64,000 nt of DNA from Ohtaekwangia sp036786105 (GCF_036786105.1 NZ_DAIQRQ010000002.1:62001-126000); one strand, 5' to 3'; positions 1 through 8,451 are shown, counted from the first letter of the stretch. A program made the numbers and translations. The notes: generated by a model from the sequence alone, not told the origin.

Positions 1-386
1 TCGTCCATAAGCTTGGTATAGGAATCGCGATATATAGTTGCTGAGCTGGTGTTCAACCAAACGGTTGGCGGCACCATACATCGCCTTACGGCTTCGCCCA
101 GTATACACGTAGTATCGAGCCTTGAACTATATATCTCTTTTCGATTGTGCTCAGTATAACGGCAGTTAACGGATTTACCACTCAGGTTAATCAGTGCCTC
201 GGCACGCTCCAGTTCTAGCGCCCAGTTGCCCATCGTTTTGCCATCCCAATATACTTCCTTTACGAAAGATGAGCCTTTGCCAGGGTTACGCGTAAGTATA
301 ACTACCTGCTTTTGCTGTGCAGTAAAATAATTTGCCAGTGCTCTGCCGAGGAAACCGCTGCCACCCGCTATAACAATGTGATTCAT
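1..386 (-). CDS. TIGR01777-type NAD-dependent epimerase (C-terminus cut by window edge)
   Basis: The frame starts at an ATG at 386 and runs off the left edge, so only about the first 128 residues are seen. The N-terminus MNHIVIAGGSGFLGRAL is the glycine-rich NAD(P)-binding loop of an extended short-chain dehydrogenase. INLSGKSVNCRY and NTSSATIY follow, a pattern typical of the TIGR01777 (YfcH-like) epimerase family. The substrate of this family is not established. It is the last visible gene of a same-strand group that starts with the regulator at 1810, after a gap of about 75 bases, so co-transcription is possible but unproven. Confidence 0.85.
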   Translation of the reverse strand, partial: MNHIVIAGGSGFLGRALANYFTAQQKQVVILTRNPGKGSSFVKEVYWDGKTMGNWALELERAEALINLSGKSVNCRYTEHNRKEIYSSRLDTTCILGEAVRRCMVPPTVWLNTSSATIYRDSYTKLMD

Positions 387-461
387 AATGCCGGAATTTA
401 AATTTTAGAAAGGATACTATAGATACAGGGCATCGTTTAGCCGATGCCCTGCCGGAGAATG

Positions 462-824
462 TTAAGCTGCAACTTTGTGTGCCTGCGCTTTTTTACGAAG
501 ACTGAAAAATATAAAGAGATTAAAGAAGTGCATAGCACCCAACACAAGAATGATCCAGCCGATCTTCTGGCTCAGCATTTCGATCATGCTTTGTGTACTG
601 TCAATCGTCTCCCAAACCTTCAGGGTATATACCGCGTAGCCAATGTTTATCAGGTAAAAGCCCACCAACAAAAGTTTGTTTACGCTATCGGCCAGAAGCG
701 CATCCTGGTGAAATATTTCCAGGAGAAATACGCGACCATTGGTAAAGATCGTTCTGGCTACCCAGATGGTAAGAATAATGGTGACGGGCAGATAAATGCT
801 GTAAGTTATTACGGTGTAGTTCAT
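462..824 (-). CDS. small integral membrane protein, unknown function
   Basis: A 120-residue protein with about three hydrophobic segments (roughly residues 5-25, 48-68 and 88-108) and a basic C-terminus (RKKAQAHKVAA), so probably an inner-membrane protein. I do not recognise the family. It lies 27 bases downstream of another small membrane protein on the same strand and upstream of the epimerase, so the three probably form one transcription unit. No catalytic motif is visible. Confidence 0.75.
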   Translation of the reverse strand: MNYTVITYSIYLPVTIILTIWVARTIFTNGRVFLLEIFHQDALLADSVNKLLLVGFYLINIGYAVYTLKVWETIDSTQSMIEMLSQKIGWIILVLGAMHFFNLFIFFSLRKKAQAHKVAA

Positions 825-851
825 AAAGTATATAGTTAGCGTTAAATGATT

Positions 852-1247
852 TCAGAAGCTAAGGTGTGGAAGAAAGCCGCGTTTGATCTTAGGAAAATAC
901 CCGTTCAGGGTAATGACATAATAGTATATGCCTAAAGCCCAGGCCGGCAGGGTGAAGTAAAGTATACCGACCATCTCAGGGATGTGAATATATTCAGCCA
1001 GTACGCTGGCAAACACAAACAGCGACAGCAGGTAAACGACAGCCATTAACAGGTATCTTCTTCTTTGTGAGTTGCCTTTGGGATATGCAATGAGATGAAT
1101 CACACAACTAAGTACTTGCACCACACCAAGGTAGAATTGACAAGAAAGAAAGATCCAGATCAGATCCTCAGTAAAGAAGAATGAGGCAGTACAAACCAGT
1201 CCGGCTAAAAGCAACAGCGACTGTGCGAAAGTATCTATATATTTCAT
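852..1247 (-). CDS. small four-helix membrane protein, unknown function
   Basis: From the ATG at 1247 (MKYIDTFAQSLLLLAG) this is a 131-residue protein with four predicted membrane helices covering most of its length. A longer frame from a GTG at 1307 would add 20 residues, but it would run through the operator-like site at 1267-1286 and abut the stop of the upstream regulator, so the ATG is preferred. The family is not recognised. The operator-like site just upstream suggests control by the neighbouring GbsR-type regulator. Confidence 0.75.
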   Translation of the reverse strand: MKYIDTFAQSLLLLAGLVCTASFFFTEDLIWIFLSCQFYLGVVQVLSCVIHLIAYPKGNSQRRRYLLMAVVYLLSLFVFASVLAEYIHIPEMVGILYFTLPAWALGIYYYVITLNGYFPKIKRGFLPHLSF

Positions 1248-1266
1248 ACTATTTATAATTTTGATA

Positions 1267-1286
1267 TTTTCAGAAAATATTGAAAG
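1267..1286 (-). promoter_or_regulatory. operator-like site upstream of the small membrane protein genes
   Basis: Read on the minus strand this site is CTTTCAATATTTTCTGAAAA. It matches 17 of 20 bases of a site at 1839-1858 in front of the GbsR-type regulator. It contains a perfect 17-base palindrome (1264-1280, ATATTTTC-A-GAAAATAT). It lies between the regulator's stop and the membrane-protein start at 1247. Binding by the regulator is an inference from this shared sequence. Confidence 0.5.
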
Positions 1287-1306
1287 ATTATAATAAAAAA
1301 ATAGCA

Positions 1307-1810
1307 CTACTTCATCAGTTTCAATACTACGTTCCAGAACCAGCTTTCTTCCGATTTGATAAAGGTTTCCAGCAGGCCATCTGATTTTTCGGCAAAATTT
1401 TTCAGGTCTTTCACTACGCGTTTCAGTTCTTTGGTTTCTTCGCTTCCGTCAGACTGTACATCGTTTACTTCTCGCAGCACACGCAGGATCGGCTCAAGCT
1501 CGCGCTTTCTTCTTTCTTTGGCTACCTGCCGTGCCAATGACCATATATCTTTTTCTGACTTGAAGTATTCTTTACGCTCGCCCGGTATCAGTATACGGGA
1601 GATGATGCCCCAATCGAGCAACGCGCGAATGTTCATGTTTGCATTGCCACGGGAGATAGACAGTTCCTGCATGATCTCTTCTGTGGAGAGGGGCTTTGGA
1701 GAGATCATCAGCAATGCGTGAATCTGTGCCATGGTTTTATTGAGGCCCCAGCTATACCCGAGGTTTCCCCAGGCCTGGATCAGTTCTTCTTTTGCCTCCG
1801 TGTATTTCAT
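1307..1810 (-). CDS. GbsR/MarR-family transcriptional regulator
   Basis: A 167-residue protein from the ATG at 1810 (MKYTEAKEELIQAWGNLG). The N-terminal half carries the winged helix typical of GbsR-type regulators: PKPLSTEEIMQELSISRGN, then NMNIRALLDWGII and an ERKEYF wing. The C-terminal part is charged and helical and probably dimerises. A longer frame starting at 1891 would read through the terminator and operator and is not credible. A promoter at 1816-1845 and an inverted repeat at 1837-1860 lie immediately upstream, which points to autoregulation. The ligand is unknown; GbsR itself senses choline, but nothing here suggests choline metabolism. Confidence 0.85.
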   Translation of the reverse strand: MKYTEAKEELIQAWGNLGYSWGLNKTMAQIHALLMISPKPLSTEEIMQELSISRGNANMNIRALLDWGIISRILIPGERKEYFKSEKDIWSLARQVAKERRKRELEPILRVLREVNDVQSDGSEETKELKRVVKDLKNFAEKSDGLLETFIKSEESWFWNVVLKLMK

Positions 1811-1815
1811 ACGGA

Positions 1816-1845
1816 CAAATCTACCAAAAGTTTTCAAACTTTCAA
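1816..1845 (-). promoter_or_regulatory. promoter of the GbsR-type regulator gene
   Basis: On the minus strand a TAGATTTG -7 box (1823-1816) matches the Bacteroidota consensus TAnnTTTG, with a TTG (1845-1843) 19 bases upstream as -33 element. Transcription would start within a few bases of the ATG at 1810, so the leader would be very short or absent. The -33 element lies inside the inverted repeat at 1837-1860. Confidence 0.6.
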
Positions 1846-1860
1846 TACTTTTTGAAAGTT
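1837..1860. promoter_or_regulatory. inverted-repeat operator overlapping the regulator promoter
   Basis: Perfect 9-base arms AACTTTCAA (1837-1845) and TTGAAAGTT (1852-1860) are separated by 6 bases. The site overlaps the -33 region of the regulator's own promoter, a position expected for repression by occlusion. The inner 20 bases recur with three mismatches at 1267-1286. The bound protein is inferred to be the GbsR-type regulator. Confidence 0.6.
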
Positions 1861-1872
1861 CGTATAAAAAGA

Positions 1873-1909
1873 AAACCCCGACTACTTGCAATCGGGGTTT
1901 CTTTTTTTT
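1873..1909. terminator. bidirectional rho-independent terminator after the HU gene
   Basis: A hairpin with arms AAACCCCGA (1873-1881) and TCGGGGTTT (1892-1900) is flanked by a T-run on the plus strand (1902-1909) and an A-run on the left (T-rich on the minus strand). It sits 15 bases after the HU stop and separates HU from the regulator gene. Confidence 0.85.
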
Positions 1910-1923
1910 GATCTGTTATTTAA

Positions 1924-2193
1924 TTACAGTTTGCCTGAAAGCTCTTTGCTGGCTTTAAACTTAGCAACTTTCTTAGCTTTGATCTTGATAGTCTCCCCGG
2001 TGAAAGGATTGCGTCCTTTACGTGCAGCTCTCTTTGATACAGAGAATGTACCGAAACCAGTAAGCGTAAGCTTGTCACCTTTCTTCAGCGTTTTTTCAAC
2101 GGCTGTCATGAAAGATTCGAGTGCTGTGCCTGCTGCTACTTTCGTGATACCTGCGTCTTCTGCGATCTTGCTAATCAATTCAGCTTTTGTCAT
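1924..2193 (-). CDS. HU-family histone-like DNA-binding protein
   Basis: An 89-residue basic protein with the normal length of HU. It has the dimerisation helices (MTKAELISKIAEDAG) and the family signature GFGTFSVSKRAARKGRNP at about residues 46-63, including the RNP tip of the DNA-binding arm. HU bends and compacts DNA as a dimer in the nucleoid. It is monocistronic: its own promoter lies upstream at 2228-2257 and a strong terminator follows. Whether it is the only HU paralogue of the genome cannot be judged here. Confidence 0.95.
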   Translation of the reverse strand: MTKAELISKIAEDAGITKVAAGTALESFMTAVEKTLKKGDKLTLTGFGTFSVSKRAARKGRNPFTGETIKIKAKKVAKFKASKELSGKL

Positions 2194-2227
2194 AAAGTGG
2201 TTTAATTAAAAATTATTTGATGGGGCA

Positions 2228-2257
2228 CAAATATAGAGGCTTTTTGATTTCATCAAA
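2228..2257 (-). promoter_or_regulatory. promoter of the HU gene
   Basis: On the minus strand TATATTTG (2235-2228) is a perfect Bacteroidota -7 box. A TTTG (2257-2254) lies 18 bases upstream as the -33 box. The expected start site gives a leader of about 30 bases before the HU ATG at 2193. Confidence 0.7.
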
Positions 2258-2364
2258 TGCCCATTAAACAAAAGTCTGCTGTGATCTATAGATCGCAAAA
2301 AACTTTTCGCTTCATCTATAGTCTGTGTGATGTATGAAGACGCTAAAATAAATCTGATCACTTA

Positions 2365-5115
2365 TCAATGTGCATCAAGCCAGTTGGAGGCAATACCAAC
2401 TTCAACTTCCATAGGCACAGCGAGATGCACAGCATACTTCATCAGCGCGATCACATTTTCTTTTACAACTGCTGCTTCATCCTGGTGTACATCAAATACA
2501 AGTTCATCATGCACCTGCATAATCATTTTTGTCTTCAATTTATTTTTCTCCAGCCAGCGATGAATGTTCACCATTGCAATCTTGATAATATCGGCAGCGC
2601 TTCCCTGTATAGGAGCATTGATCGCATTTCGCTCGGCAAACCCACGTGTAGTGATGTTGCGCGAGTTAATATCACGCAAATATCGTCTTCTGCCAAGAAT
2701 GGTTTCTACATATTCTTTCTCCCGCGCCATGTTAATGGAGTCATCCATATAGCGTTTGATGCCCGGAAATTCTTTGAAGTATGAATCGATGATCTCCGAT
2801 GCTTCGGTGCGCGAGATACCGAGATTCTGCGATAGCCCGAACGCAGTGCTGCCATAGAGAATGCCGAAATTTACTTCCTTCGCTTTCCTGCGCATATCAG
2901 CAGTAACCTGTTCTAGGGGAACTTTGAATACTTTGGCTGCCGTAGTAGTGTGGATGTCGCGCCTGTTTCGAAAGGCTTCGATCATCACCTCATCTTTGGC
3001 AAACGATGCAGCAATGCGCAGCTCGATTTGCGAATAGTCGGCCGACATAAAAAGATATTCATCATTACGCGACACAAAAGCTCTGCGGATAAGTTTACCC
3101 TTGGCCGTGCGAATTGGAATGTTCTGCAGGTTAGGATTGTTTGAGCTTAGCCGTCCCGTGGCAGCAACTGCCTGGCGATAGTCGGTATGTATACGACCAT
3201 CAAACTTGCTGATCATCTTGGGCAGTGCATCAACATACGTGGAGCGCAACTTGTCAAACTCGCGGTAGTCGAGAATCTTTTGTGCTATAGCATGCTTGGG
3301 TGCCAGTGTAAGGAGGATGTCTTCACCCGTAGCGTATTGCCCGGACTTTGTTTTCTTTGGCTTCTCCATCAGCTTCATTTTCTCGAAGAGCACTTCACCC
3401 AATTGTTTGGGCGAGCCAATGTTAAACTCTGTACCCGCCAACTCGTAGACCTCCCGTTGTACGCGCTCCAACTCATGCCGAAGTTCGTCAGACATTTTAG
3501 AAAGAGCAGACGTATCGATCTTTACACCTTCATATTCCATTGCTGCCAGCACATGTACCAGCGGCATCTCGGTATGACTCATCAACAATGTTTGCCTGCG
3601 GCTCTCCATATCCTGCTTCATTTTGTGACGAAGCTGAAAGATGATGTCGGCACGCTCACCTAATTGTTCACGTATATCGGCATGACTGATGGGAAGCAGA
3701 TCGTATTGGAGGTATTGTGCACTGAGTGTATGAATATCGTGCGCTGCTTCCGGCTCGATAAGATAATGTGCAAGCATAGTGTCGAACAAGGGTCCGCGCA
3801 CCTCAATACCAATTTTCTTCAAAGCCAGCATCGTGCCTTTCAGATTATGGCCGATCTTCATTATGCCTTCATGCTGGAATGCAGCAAAGTCGCGTAAGAT
3901 CGTAGCAGCTTGTTCGGCATTGCCAAGCGGAAGGAAGTAAGCTTCGCTTTCGCGAAATGAAAATGACAAGCCTTTAATAGAGTAATCAAAGTTGCCGAGA
4001 TCATCTGTAACCGAATCCATTGCAAAACTTGTCTGCTCTTTCAGCTTCTCGGCAAAAGCCTTGTATTGTTTCTCATCGATAGTTTGATATTGAACTTTGC
4101 CTGCATCAAAACTTCTGCGCTCACCCGATTCATCTACAGGAACCAGATCATCTTCTGAAGATGCTGCACCGAACATCGATAGCTGTGCGCTTTGTGCTGC
4201 TGCTTTAGCAGGAGCAGCAGCCGTTCCGGCAACACCTTCATTGAATACACGTGCCGAAATAGTTTTAAACTCCAGCACATCAAATATAGGCTTGAGCTTT
4301 TCTGCATCAGGGCCTTTATACGTAAGTGCTTCTTCTTTGAACTCTATAGGAACATCGGTAATGATCGTAGCCAATTTTTTAGAGAGCAACGCCTGTTCTC
4401 CAAATTGCTTTACCAGATCTTTTTGTTTGCCTTTCAATTCATCGGCATGTGCAATGATGTTTTCGATTGATCCATATTGCTTGATCAATGTTGCAGCCGT
4501 CTTCGGACCAAAGCCAGGTATACCGGGTATGTTATCAGATGTATCGCCCTGCAAGCCCAGCATGTCTATAACCTGCGATACATCGTTGATGTCCCACTTC
4601 TCACAAACTTCCTTTACACCCAGCACATCTACTGCGTTGCCCATATAGGCAGGCTTGTATAAGAAGACGCATTCATTTACCAGCTGCCCGAAATCTTTGT
4701 CGGGCGTCATCATATATACTTCAAAACCTTGCGTGCAGGCTTGTCGCGATAATGTGCCGATAATGTCGTCTGCTTCGTAGCCATCCATTTCCAGTATAGG
4801 AATGTTGAAGCCTTGTATAATCTCTTTTACGATGGGAATGCCATAGCGAATATCTTCCGGAGTCTCCTGGCGATTGGCTTTGTATTCTTTGAAGATCTCA
4901 TCACGAAATGTTTTGGTGGCCGTGTCGAACGCAATACCGATATGGGTAGGCTTTTGCTTTTGCAGAACTTCCAGCAACGTGTTGGTGAACCCGAATGGAA
5001 CAGAAGTATTATGGCCTTTGGAATTAATGCGTGGAGTTTTGGTGAATGCAAAGTGCGCGCGATAGATCAGCGCATAGGCATCCAGCAGAAAAAGTTTTTT
5101 ATCCGGTTTGCTCAT
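2365..5115 (-). CDS. polA: DNA polymerase I, proofreading site apparently inactive
   Basis: A 916-residue family A polymerase for gap filling and RNA primer removal. The 5'-3' nuclease domain (about 1-290) keeps its acidic residues (EMDGYEADDIIG, MTPDKDFGQL, GDTSDNIPGIPG with the GFGPKTA helix-hairpin-helix). The polymerase domain (about 510-916) has motif A DYSQIELR, motif B RRKAKEVNFGILYG with Lys and Phe, and motif C QVHDELVFD. The middle 3'-5' exonuclease domain keeps its fold, but its metal ligands are mostly changed: the DxE motif reads DSV (about 367-369), NLKYD reads NLKGT, and the ExxD-type position of Exo III is Arg in GERAD. So proofreading is probably lost, as in Taq. The gene stands alone between HU and a small secreted protein. 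Confidence 0.97.
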   Translation of the reverse strand: MSKPDKKLFLLDAYALIYRAHFAFTKTPRINSKGHNTSVPFGFTNTLLEVLQKQKPTHIGIAFDTATKTFRDEIFKEYKANRQETPEDIRYGIPIVKEIIQGFNIPILEMDGYEADDIIGTLSRQACTQGFEVYMMTPDKDFGQLVNECVFLYKPAYMGNAVDVLGVKEVCEKWDINDVSQVIDMLGLQGDTSDNIPGIPGFGPKTAATLIKQYGSIENIIAHADELKGKQKDLVKQFGEQALLSKKLATIITDVPIEFKEEALTYKGPDAEKLKPIFDVLEFKTISARVFNEGVAGTAAAPAKAAAQSAQLSMFGAASSEDDLVPVDESGERRSFDAGKVQYQTIDEKQYKAFAEKLKEQTSFAMDSVTDDLGNFDYSIKGLSFSFRESEAYFLPLGNAEQAATILRDFAAFQHEGIMKIGHNLKGTMLALKKIGIEVRGPLFDTMLAHYLIEPEAAHDIHTLSAQYLQYDLLPISHADIREQLGERADIIFQLRHKMKQDMESRRQTLLMSHTEMPLVHVLAAMEYEGVKIDTSALSKMSDELRHELERVQREVYELAGTEFNIGSPKQLGEVLFEKMKLMEKPKKTKSGQYATGEDILLTLAPKHAIAQKILDYREFDKLRSTYVDALPKMISKFDGRIHTDYRQAVAATGRLSSNNPNLQNIPIRTAKGKLIRRAFVSRNDEYLFMSADYSQIELRIAASFAKDEVMIEAFRNRRDIHTTTAAKVFKVPLEQVTADMRRKAKEVNFGILYGSTAFGLSQNLGISRTEASEIIDSYFKEFPGIKRYMDDSINMAREKEYVETILGRRRYLRDINSRNITTRGFAERNAINAPIQGSAADIIKIAMVNIHRWLEKNKLKTKMIMQVHDELVFDVHQDEAAVVKENVIALMKYAVHLAVPMEVEVGIASNWLDAH

Positions 5116-5239
5116 GATCGCAAAGTTGTAAAAGATGATTAAATATCCGCAGTCAAATGAAAATAAAACAGGTCAGCCAAAAATTATTTTGAGGAACATG
5201 GCTGAAATGTGTTGCTGTTCCATGTACAAAAACAATCAT

Positions 5240-5274
5240 AAAGAAAAAGAGACACAATAAGCTCACGTATTGTG
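5240..5274 (-). terminator. weak terminator-like hairpin after the small secreted protein gene
   Basis: Arms CACAATA (5253-5259) and TATTGTG (5268-5274) enclose 8 bases. On the minus strand the stem is followed by TCTCTTTTTCTTTA. It lies about 30 bases after the stop at 5306, so it plausibly ends that transcript. The stem is short and AT-rich. Confidence 0.4.
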
Positions 5275-5305
5275 CCTTTGGAATATTGTTAAGCTGGCCG
5301 GTGAA

Positions 5306-5740
5306 TTATTTCCGCGTTGCTTCGCACTGGTGTATCAGCTGTGTATGCCCGGTGTTTACAGTGTATGTAAAATGAAGCCCGGTATCTGAGAAAGAGCCCG
5401 TACCTGAAATAACAATGGAGATCGTTTTGCCTTTGAAAGTTTGCGGCTGAATGTAAAAGTGATCACCGCGCACTATGGCTGTAATGGGTACATACATAAT
5501 GTTGCCAAAATTATGCAGCTCAATAAGGGCGGTGCCGGCTGTAGATTTTGCTATGGAAATGGAATAACGCGAAGCTTGTGTGTTGTTCAGCTTTTGATCG
5601 GCCACGCGATAAGCGCCAACAATCTTCTCTACGTGAGCCGCTACATCTTCCGGCAAATTATCTTCACGTGCTGATAAGGTAATAAGCGCCAGCACAGCAA
5701 GGAGCATTACACGGGTAAAATAAAAAGAGAACTTTTTCAT
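5306..5740 (-). CDS. small secreted protein, unknown function
   Basis: A 144-residue protein with a clear signal peptide (KKFSFYFTRVMLLAVLALITLSA, cleavage near residue 24) and a mature part rich in beta-strand pattern (SISIAKSTAGTALIELHNFG, FYIQPQTFKGKTISIVISGTGS). This suggests a small periplasmic beta-barrel or lipocalin-like fold. Two Cys are absent from the N-terminus, so it is not a lipoprotein. I do not recognise the family. It is monocistronic, divergent from the acyl-CoA ligase gene and upstream of no same-strand partner within 190 bases. Confidence 0.7.
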   Translation of the reverse strand: MKKFSFYFTRVMLLAVLALITLSAREDNLPEDVAAHVEKIVGAYRVADQKLNNTQASRYSISIAKSTAGTALIELHNFGNIMYVPITAIVRGDHFYIQPQTFKGKTISIVISGTGSFSDTGLHFTYTVNTGHTQLIHQCEATRK

Positions 5741-5895
5741 AACAATCCTTTATAAAACAAGTGTTACCTGAAAAATTTTAACACCTGCAATTTTTTCGAA
5801 TCAGTATACCCAACGGGAACAGTTATAAAAAAGTTTGACAATTTTTAACGCAATCGATAAACTAATGATAAATTATAGGATAAATATTTCTGAAA

Positions 5896-7536
5896 ATGAC
5901 TGCTCACACACCCTTGGAACGTTTTTATCATTGGGAAAAAAATACACCGAAGCAACCTTTTTTAAGACAACCTGTTGCCGGAAAATGGACAGTGTATACT
6001 TATCAACAGGCAGGAAACGAGGCACGCAGAATAGCGCAGGCACTGAAAAAACTTAACCTGCCGCCACAAAGTAACATTGCTATTCTTTCGAAAAACTGTG
6101 CACACTGGATTATGGCCGACCTCGCCATCTGGATGGCTGGCCACGTATCTATACCTATATATCCTACATTATCGGCAACCGGTATCCATTACATACTGGA
6201 GCATGGTGAAGCGCGCGCTATATTTTTAGGAAAACTGGATTCATTCGTGAAACAGCGAGATGCTATAGCTCCGGACATATACCAGATCAGCTTCCCATTC
6301 TACGGGCCAAACGAAGGTGACGCATGGGACGATCTTCTGCAGAATGAACCGCTGATGGAAAGTGCACTTCCTTCCGGTGAGCAGGTGGCATCGATTATGT
6401 ATTCATCGGGAACAACCGGAGATCCTAAAGGCGTAGAGCTTACCTTTGGTGCATTTGATTTTACAGGACAAAGCCTGGTTCGCAATTTTGGCATTACGAA
6501 ACCCGAGCGATTCTTTTCTTACCTGCCCCTGAGCCACATAGCAGAGCGTGCCTATATAGAGATTGGTGTGTTGTATTCAGGCAGCTCTATATCATTTACC
6601 GAGTCACTGGATAAATTTGCTGAAAACCTCCGCGAAGTACAGCCTACATTATTCGGCGGTGTGCCTCGTATCTTTGCCAAATTTCAGGAAGGTATACTTT
6701 CAAAAATGCCACAGCAAAAACTTGATCGTTTGTTGTCGATACCAATTGCATCGGCAATCATGAAGCGAGTGATTCAAAAGAAACTTGGATTTAGCAAAAC
6801 ACATCTCATTGTAGGTGGTGCCGCTCCTATACCGGTAGGCCTGCTAAAGTGGTTTGCATCGTTAGGCGTTGAGATACGAGAGATCTATGGTATGACGGAG
6901 AACTGCGGATACTCGCATGGCGATCACGGAGATATAGTACACATTGGAACGGTAGGCCGTCCGTGGCCTGGCATTGAAGTAAAATTTACGGAAGAAGGTG
7001 AGATATTAGTGAGACATCCGGGATTGATGCGTGGCTATTATAAAGATGCCGAAACAACGCGAAATGTTTTCACAGCGGATGGATTCTTAAAAACGGGTGA
7101 TAAAGGTGTGGCCGATGCAGCCGGTTATCTCACCATTACAGGCCGCGTAAAAGATCAGTTCAAAACCGACAAAGCTAAATTTATAGCACCGGCTCCAATT
7201 GAGATGAAGTTTTCTTCCAACCCGGATATTGATAGTATATGTGTGGTAGGGATGGGTATACCCCAGCCCATAGCATTGGTTGTTTTATCAGCGATGGCTG
7301 TAGATAAAAGTAAAGATATGGTGATGGAGGGATTGACTTTTACACTGCAACAGGTAAATGCAAGTCTTGAGCATTATGAGCGTATTGAAAAAGTGGTAAT
7401 TATGCGCGAGGGATGGACTGTAGAAAACGGTTTTATGACTCCTTCACTCAAAGTAAAACGTAACGAAATTGAGAAAGTGCACCTGGCAAAATACCCAGTG
7501 TGGTATAAACACGAAGCAAAAATTGTGTGGGAATAA
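5896..7536 (+). CDS. AMP-forming long-chain acyl-CoA synthetase
   Basis: A 546-residue ANL-superfamily enzyme that adenylates a carboxylic acid and transfers it to CoA. The phosphate-binding motif is YSSGTTGDPKGV (about 169-180). EIYGMTENCGYSHGD (about 330-344) is the adenine-contacting motif, and LKTGDKGVADAAGYLTITGR (about 394-413) gives the ribose-binding Asp and hinge. Near the end TPSLKVKR holds the catalytic Lys region of long-chain ligases. Overall it resembles bacterial long-chain (FadD15/ACSBG-like) ligases rather than acetyl-CoA synthetases. Chain length preference is not predictable from sequence alone. It is convergent with the hydrolase gene at 7600 and shares its terminator. Confidence 0.9.
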   Translation: MTAHTPLERFYHWEKNTPKQPFLRQPVAGKWTVYTYQQAGNEARRIAQALKKLNLPPQSNIAILSKNCAHWIMADLAIWMAGHVSIPIYPTLSATGIHYILEHGEARAIFLGKLDSFVKQRDAIAPDIYQISFPFYGPNEGDAWDDLLQNEPLMESALPSGEQVASIMYSSGTTGDPKGVELTFGAFDFTGQSLVRNFGITKPERFFSYLPLSHIAERAYIEIGVLYSGSSISFTESLDKFAENLREVQPTLFGGVPRIFAKFQEGILSKMPQQKLDRLLSIPIASAIMKRVIQKKLGFSKTHLIVGGAAPIPVGLLKWFASLGVEIREIYGMTENCGYSHGDHGDIVHIGTVGRPWPGIEVKFTEEGEILVRHPGLMRGYYKDAETTRNVFTADGFLKTGDKGVADAAGYLTITGRVKDQFKTDKAKFIAPAPIEMKFSSNPDIDSICVVGMGIPQPIALVVLSAMAVDKSKDMVMEGLTFTLQQVNASLEHYERIEKVVIMREGWTVENGFMTPSLKVKRNEIEKVHLAKYPVWYKHEAKIVWE

Positions 7537-7551
7537 ATGTATATATAGATA

Positions 7552-7582
7552 ATAAAAAAGGCCACAAGCAGACTGTGGCCTT
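7552..7582. terminator. shared terminator between convergent genes
   Basis: Arms AAGGCCACA (7558-7566) and TGTGGCCTT (7574-7582) enclose a 7-base loop. The minus strand carries a TTTTTTATT tract after the stem, so it is strongest for the hydrolase gene. The plus strand tail is T-poor but the hairpin also follows the acyl-CoA ligase stop by about 20 bases. Confidence 0.8.
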
Positions 7583-7599
7583 GTATAGATGAAGGTACG

Positions 7600-8451
7600 C
7601 TACTTCAATTTCGATTTGAAGAATGCCAGCGTATTCTCATACGCATCTTTGGTGGCTTCCTCTTTATATCCCATTGCGTTGCTCGGATTGGCAAAACCAT
7701 GGTCGGCATTATAGCTTTTCAATGTAAGCTTTTTGCCGGCAGCACTCATGTTCGACTCAAACTTGGCAACGGTTTCCGGGTTTATCCATTTATCCTGTGT
7801 GGCAAATATACCCAGCACTTCACAGTTCAGTTCTTTGAGCCTGGCCACATCTTCTACCGGCATGCCATAGTATATAACGCAGGCAGCAGCTTGTTTACCT
7901 GCCGTTAACGCAGCGAGCAATGACTGCCCGCCACCAAAACACCAACCAATAGTGCCGACACGTGCATTTTTACCGGCATATTCTAATGCACCTTTTACAA
8001 TGGCATTGCCACGCTCTTGCTTGAACTCCTGCATATAACGGGCGGCATCTTCACGTTGATTGGTAACTTTTCCATCATACATATCAACGGCAAGTATATT
8101 TACATTACCGAGGTCTTTGTATAAGTTGTCTGACTGTTTCTTGATATAGTCGTTCAGGCCCCACCATTCCTGGAATACTAAAATCCAGTTGTTTGTTTTG
8201 GTTTTGGCTTCGATCAAGTATCCGTTGGCTTCAACACCATCAGCACATTTAAACTTGATCATCTTGCCACCTTCTTCACTGACGTGAACGTATTTTCCGG
8301 GCGTAGCATGCGATGCTTTAAATTCCTTGCTGGATGCAAACACAGCAAATTTTTCGGTAGCCGATGTGTGACAAACTGTTATCTCCTGTTGTTGGGCAAA
8401 CAGCGCTGCAGCAAACAGTATAAATGTGATGGACAGGTATATTTTTTTCAT
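7600..8451 (-). CDS. secreted dienelactone hydrolase-family protein
   Basis: From the ATG at 8451 the protein is 283 residues with a signal peptide ending at LFAQQ. The alpha/beta-hydrolase catalytic triad of the DLH family is visible: nucleophile Cys in GTIGWCFGGGQS, Asp in FATQDKWINPE and His in SYNADHGFANPS. The oxyanion-side EWWGLNDYIK is also typical. DLH proteins hydrolyse cyclic esters, but secreted Bacteroidota members have no proven substrate. A start at 8490 would place 13 extra polar residues before the signal peptide and is rejected. Confidence 0.88.
   Translation of the reverse strand: MKKIYLSITFILFAAALFAQQQEITVCHTSATEKFAVFASSKEFKASHATPGKYVHVSEEGGKMIKFKCADGVEANGYLIEAKTKTNNWILVFQEWWGLNDYIKKQSDNLYKDLGNVNILAVDMYDGKVTNQREDAARYMQEFKQERGNAIVKGALEYAGKNARVGTIGWCFGGGQSLLAALTAGKQAAACVIYYGMPVEDVARLKELNCEVLGIFATQDKWINPETVAKFESNMSAAGKKLTLKSYNADHGFANPSNAMGYKEEATKDAYENTLAFFKSKLK

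Noticed and set aside
444..839. 131-residue plus-strand frame over the small membrane protein gene
   Set aside because: It is the opposite strand of the 462-824 gene; the minus-strand product has clear membrane helices, the plus-strand one has no fold.
4097..4648. 183-residue open frame on the plus strand inside polA
   Set aside because: It is antisense to a clearly coding polA region, with a Ser/Pro/Cys-rich composition that comes from reading the complementary strand; no domain is visible.
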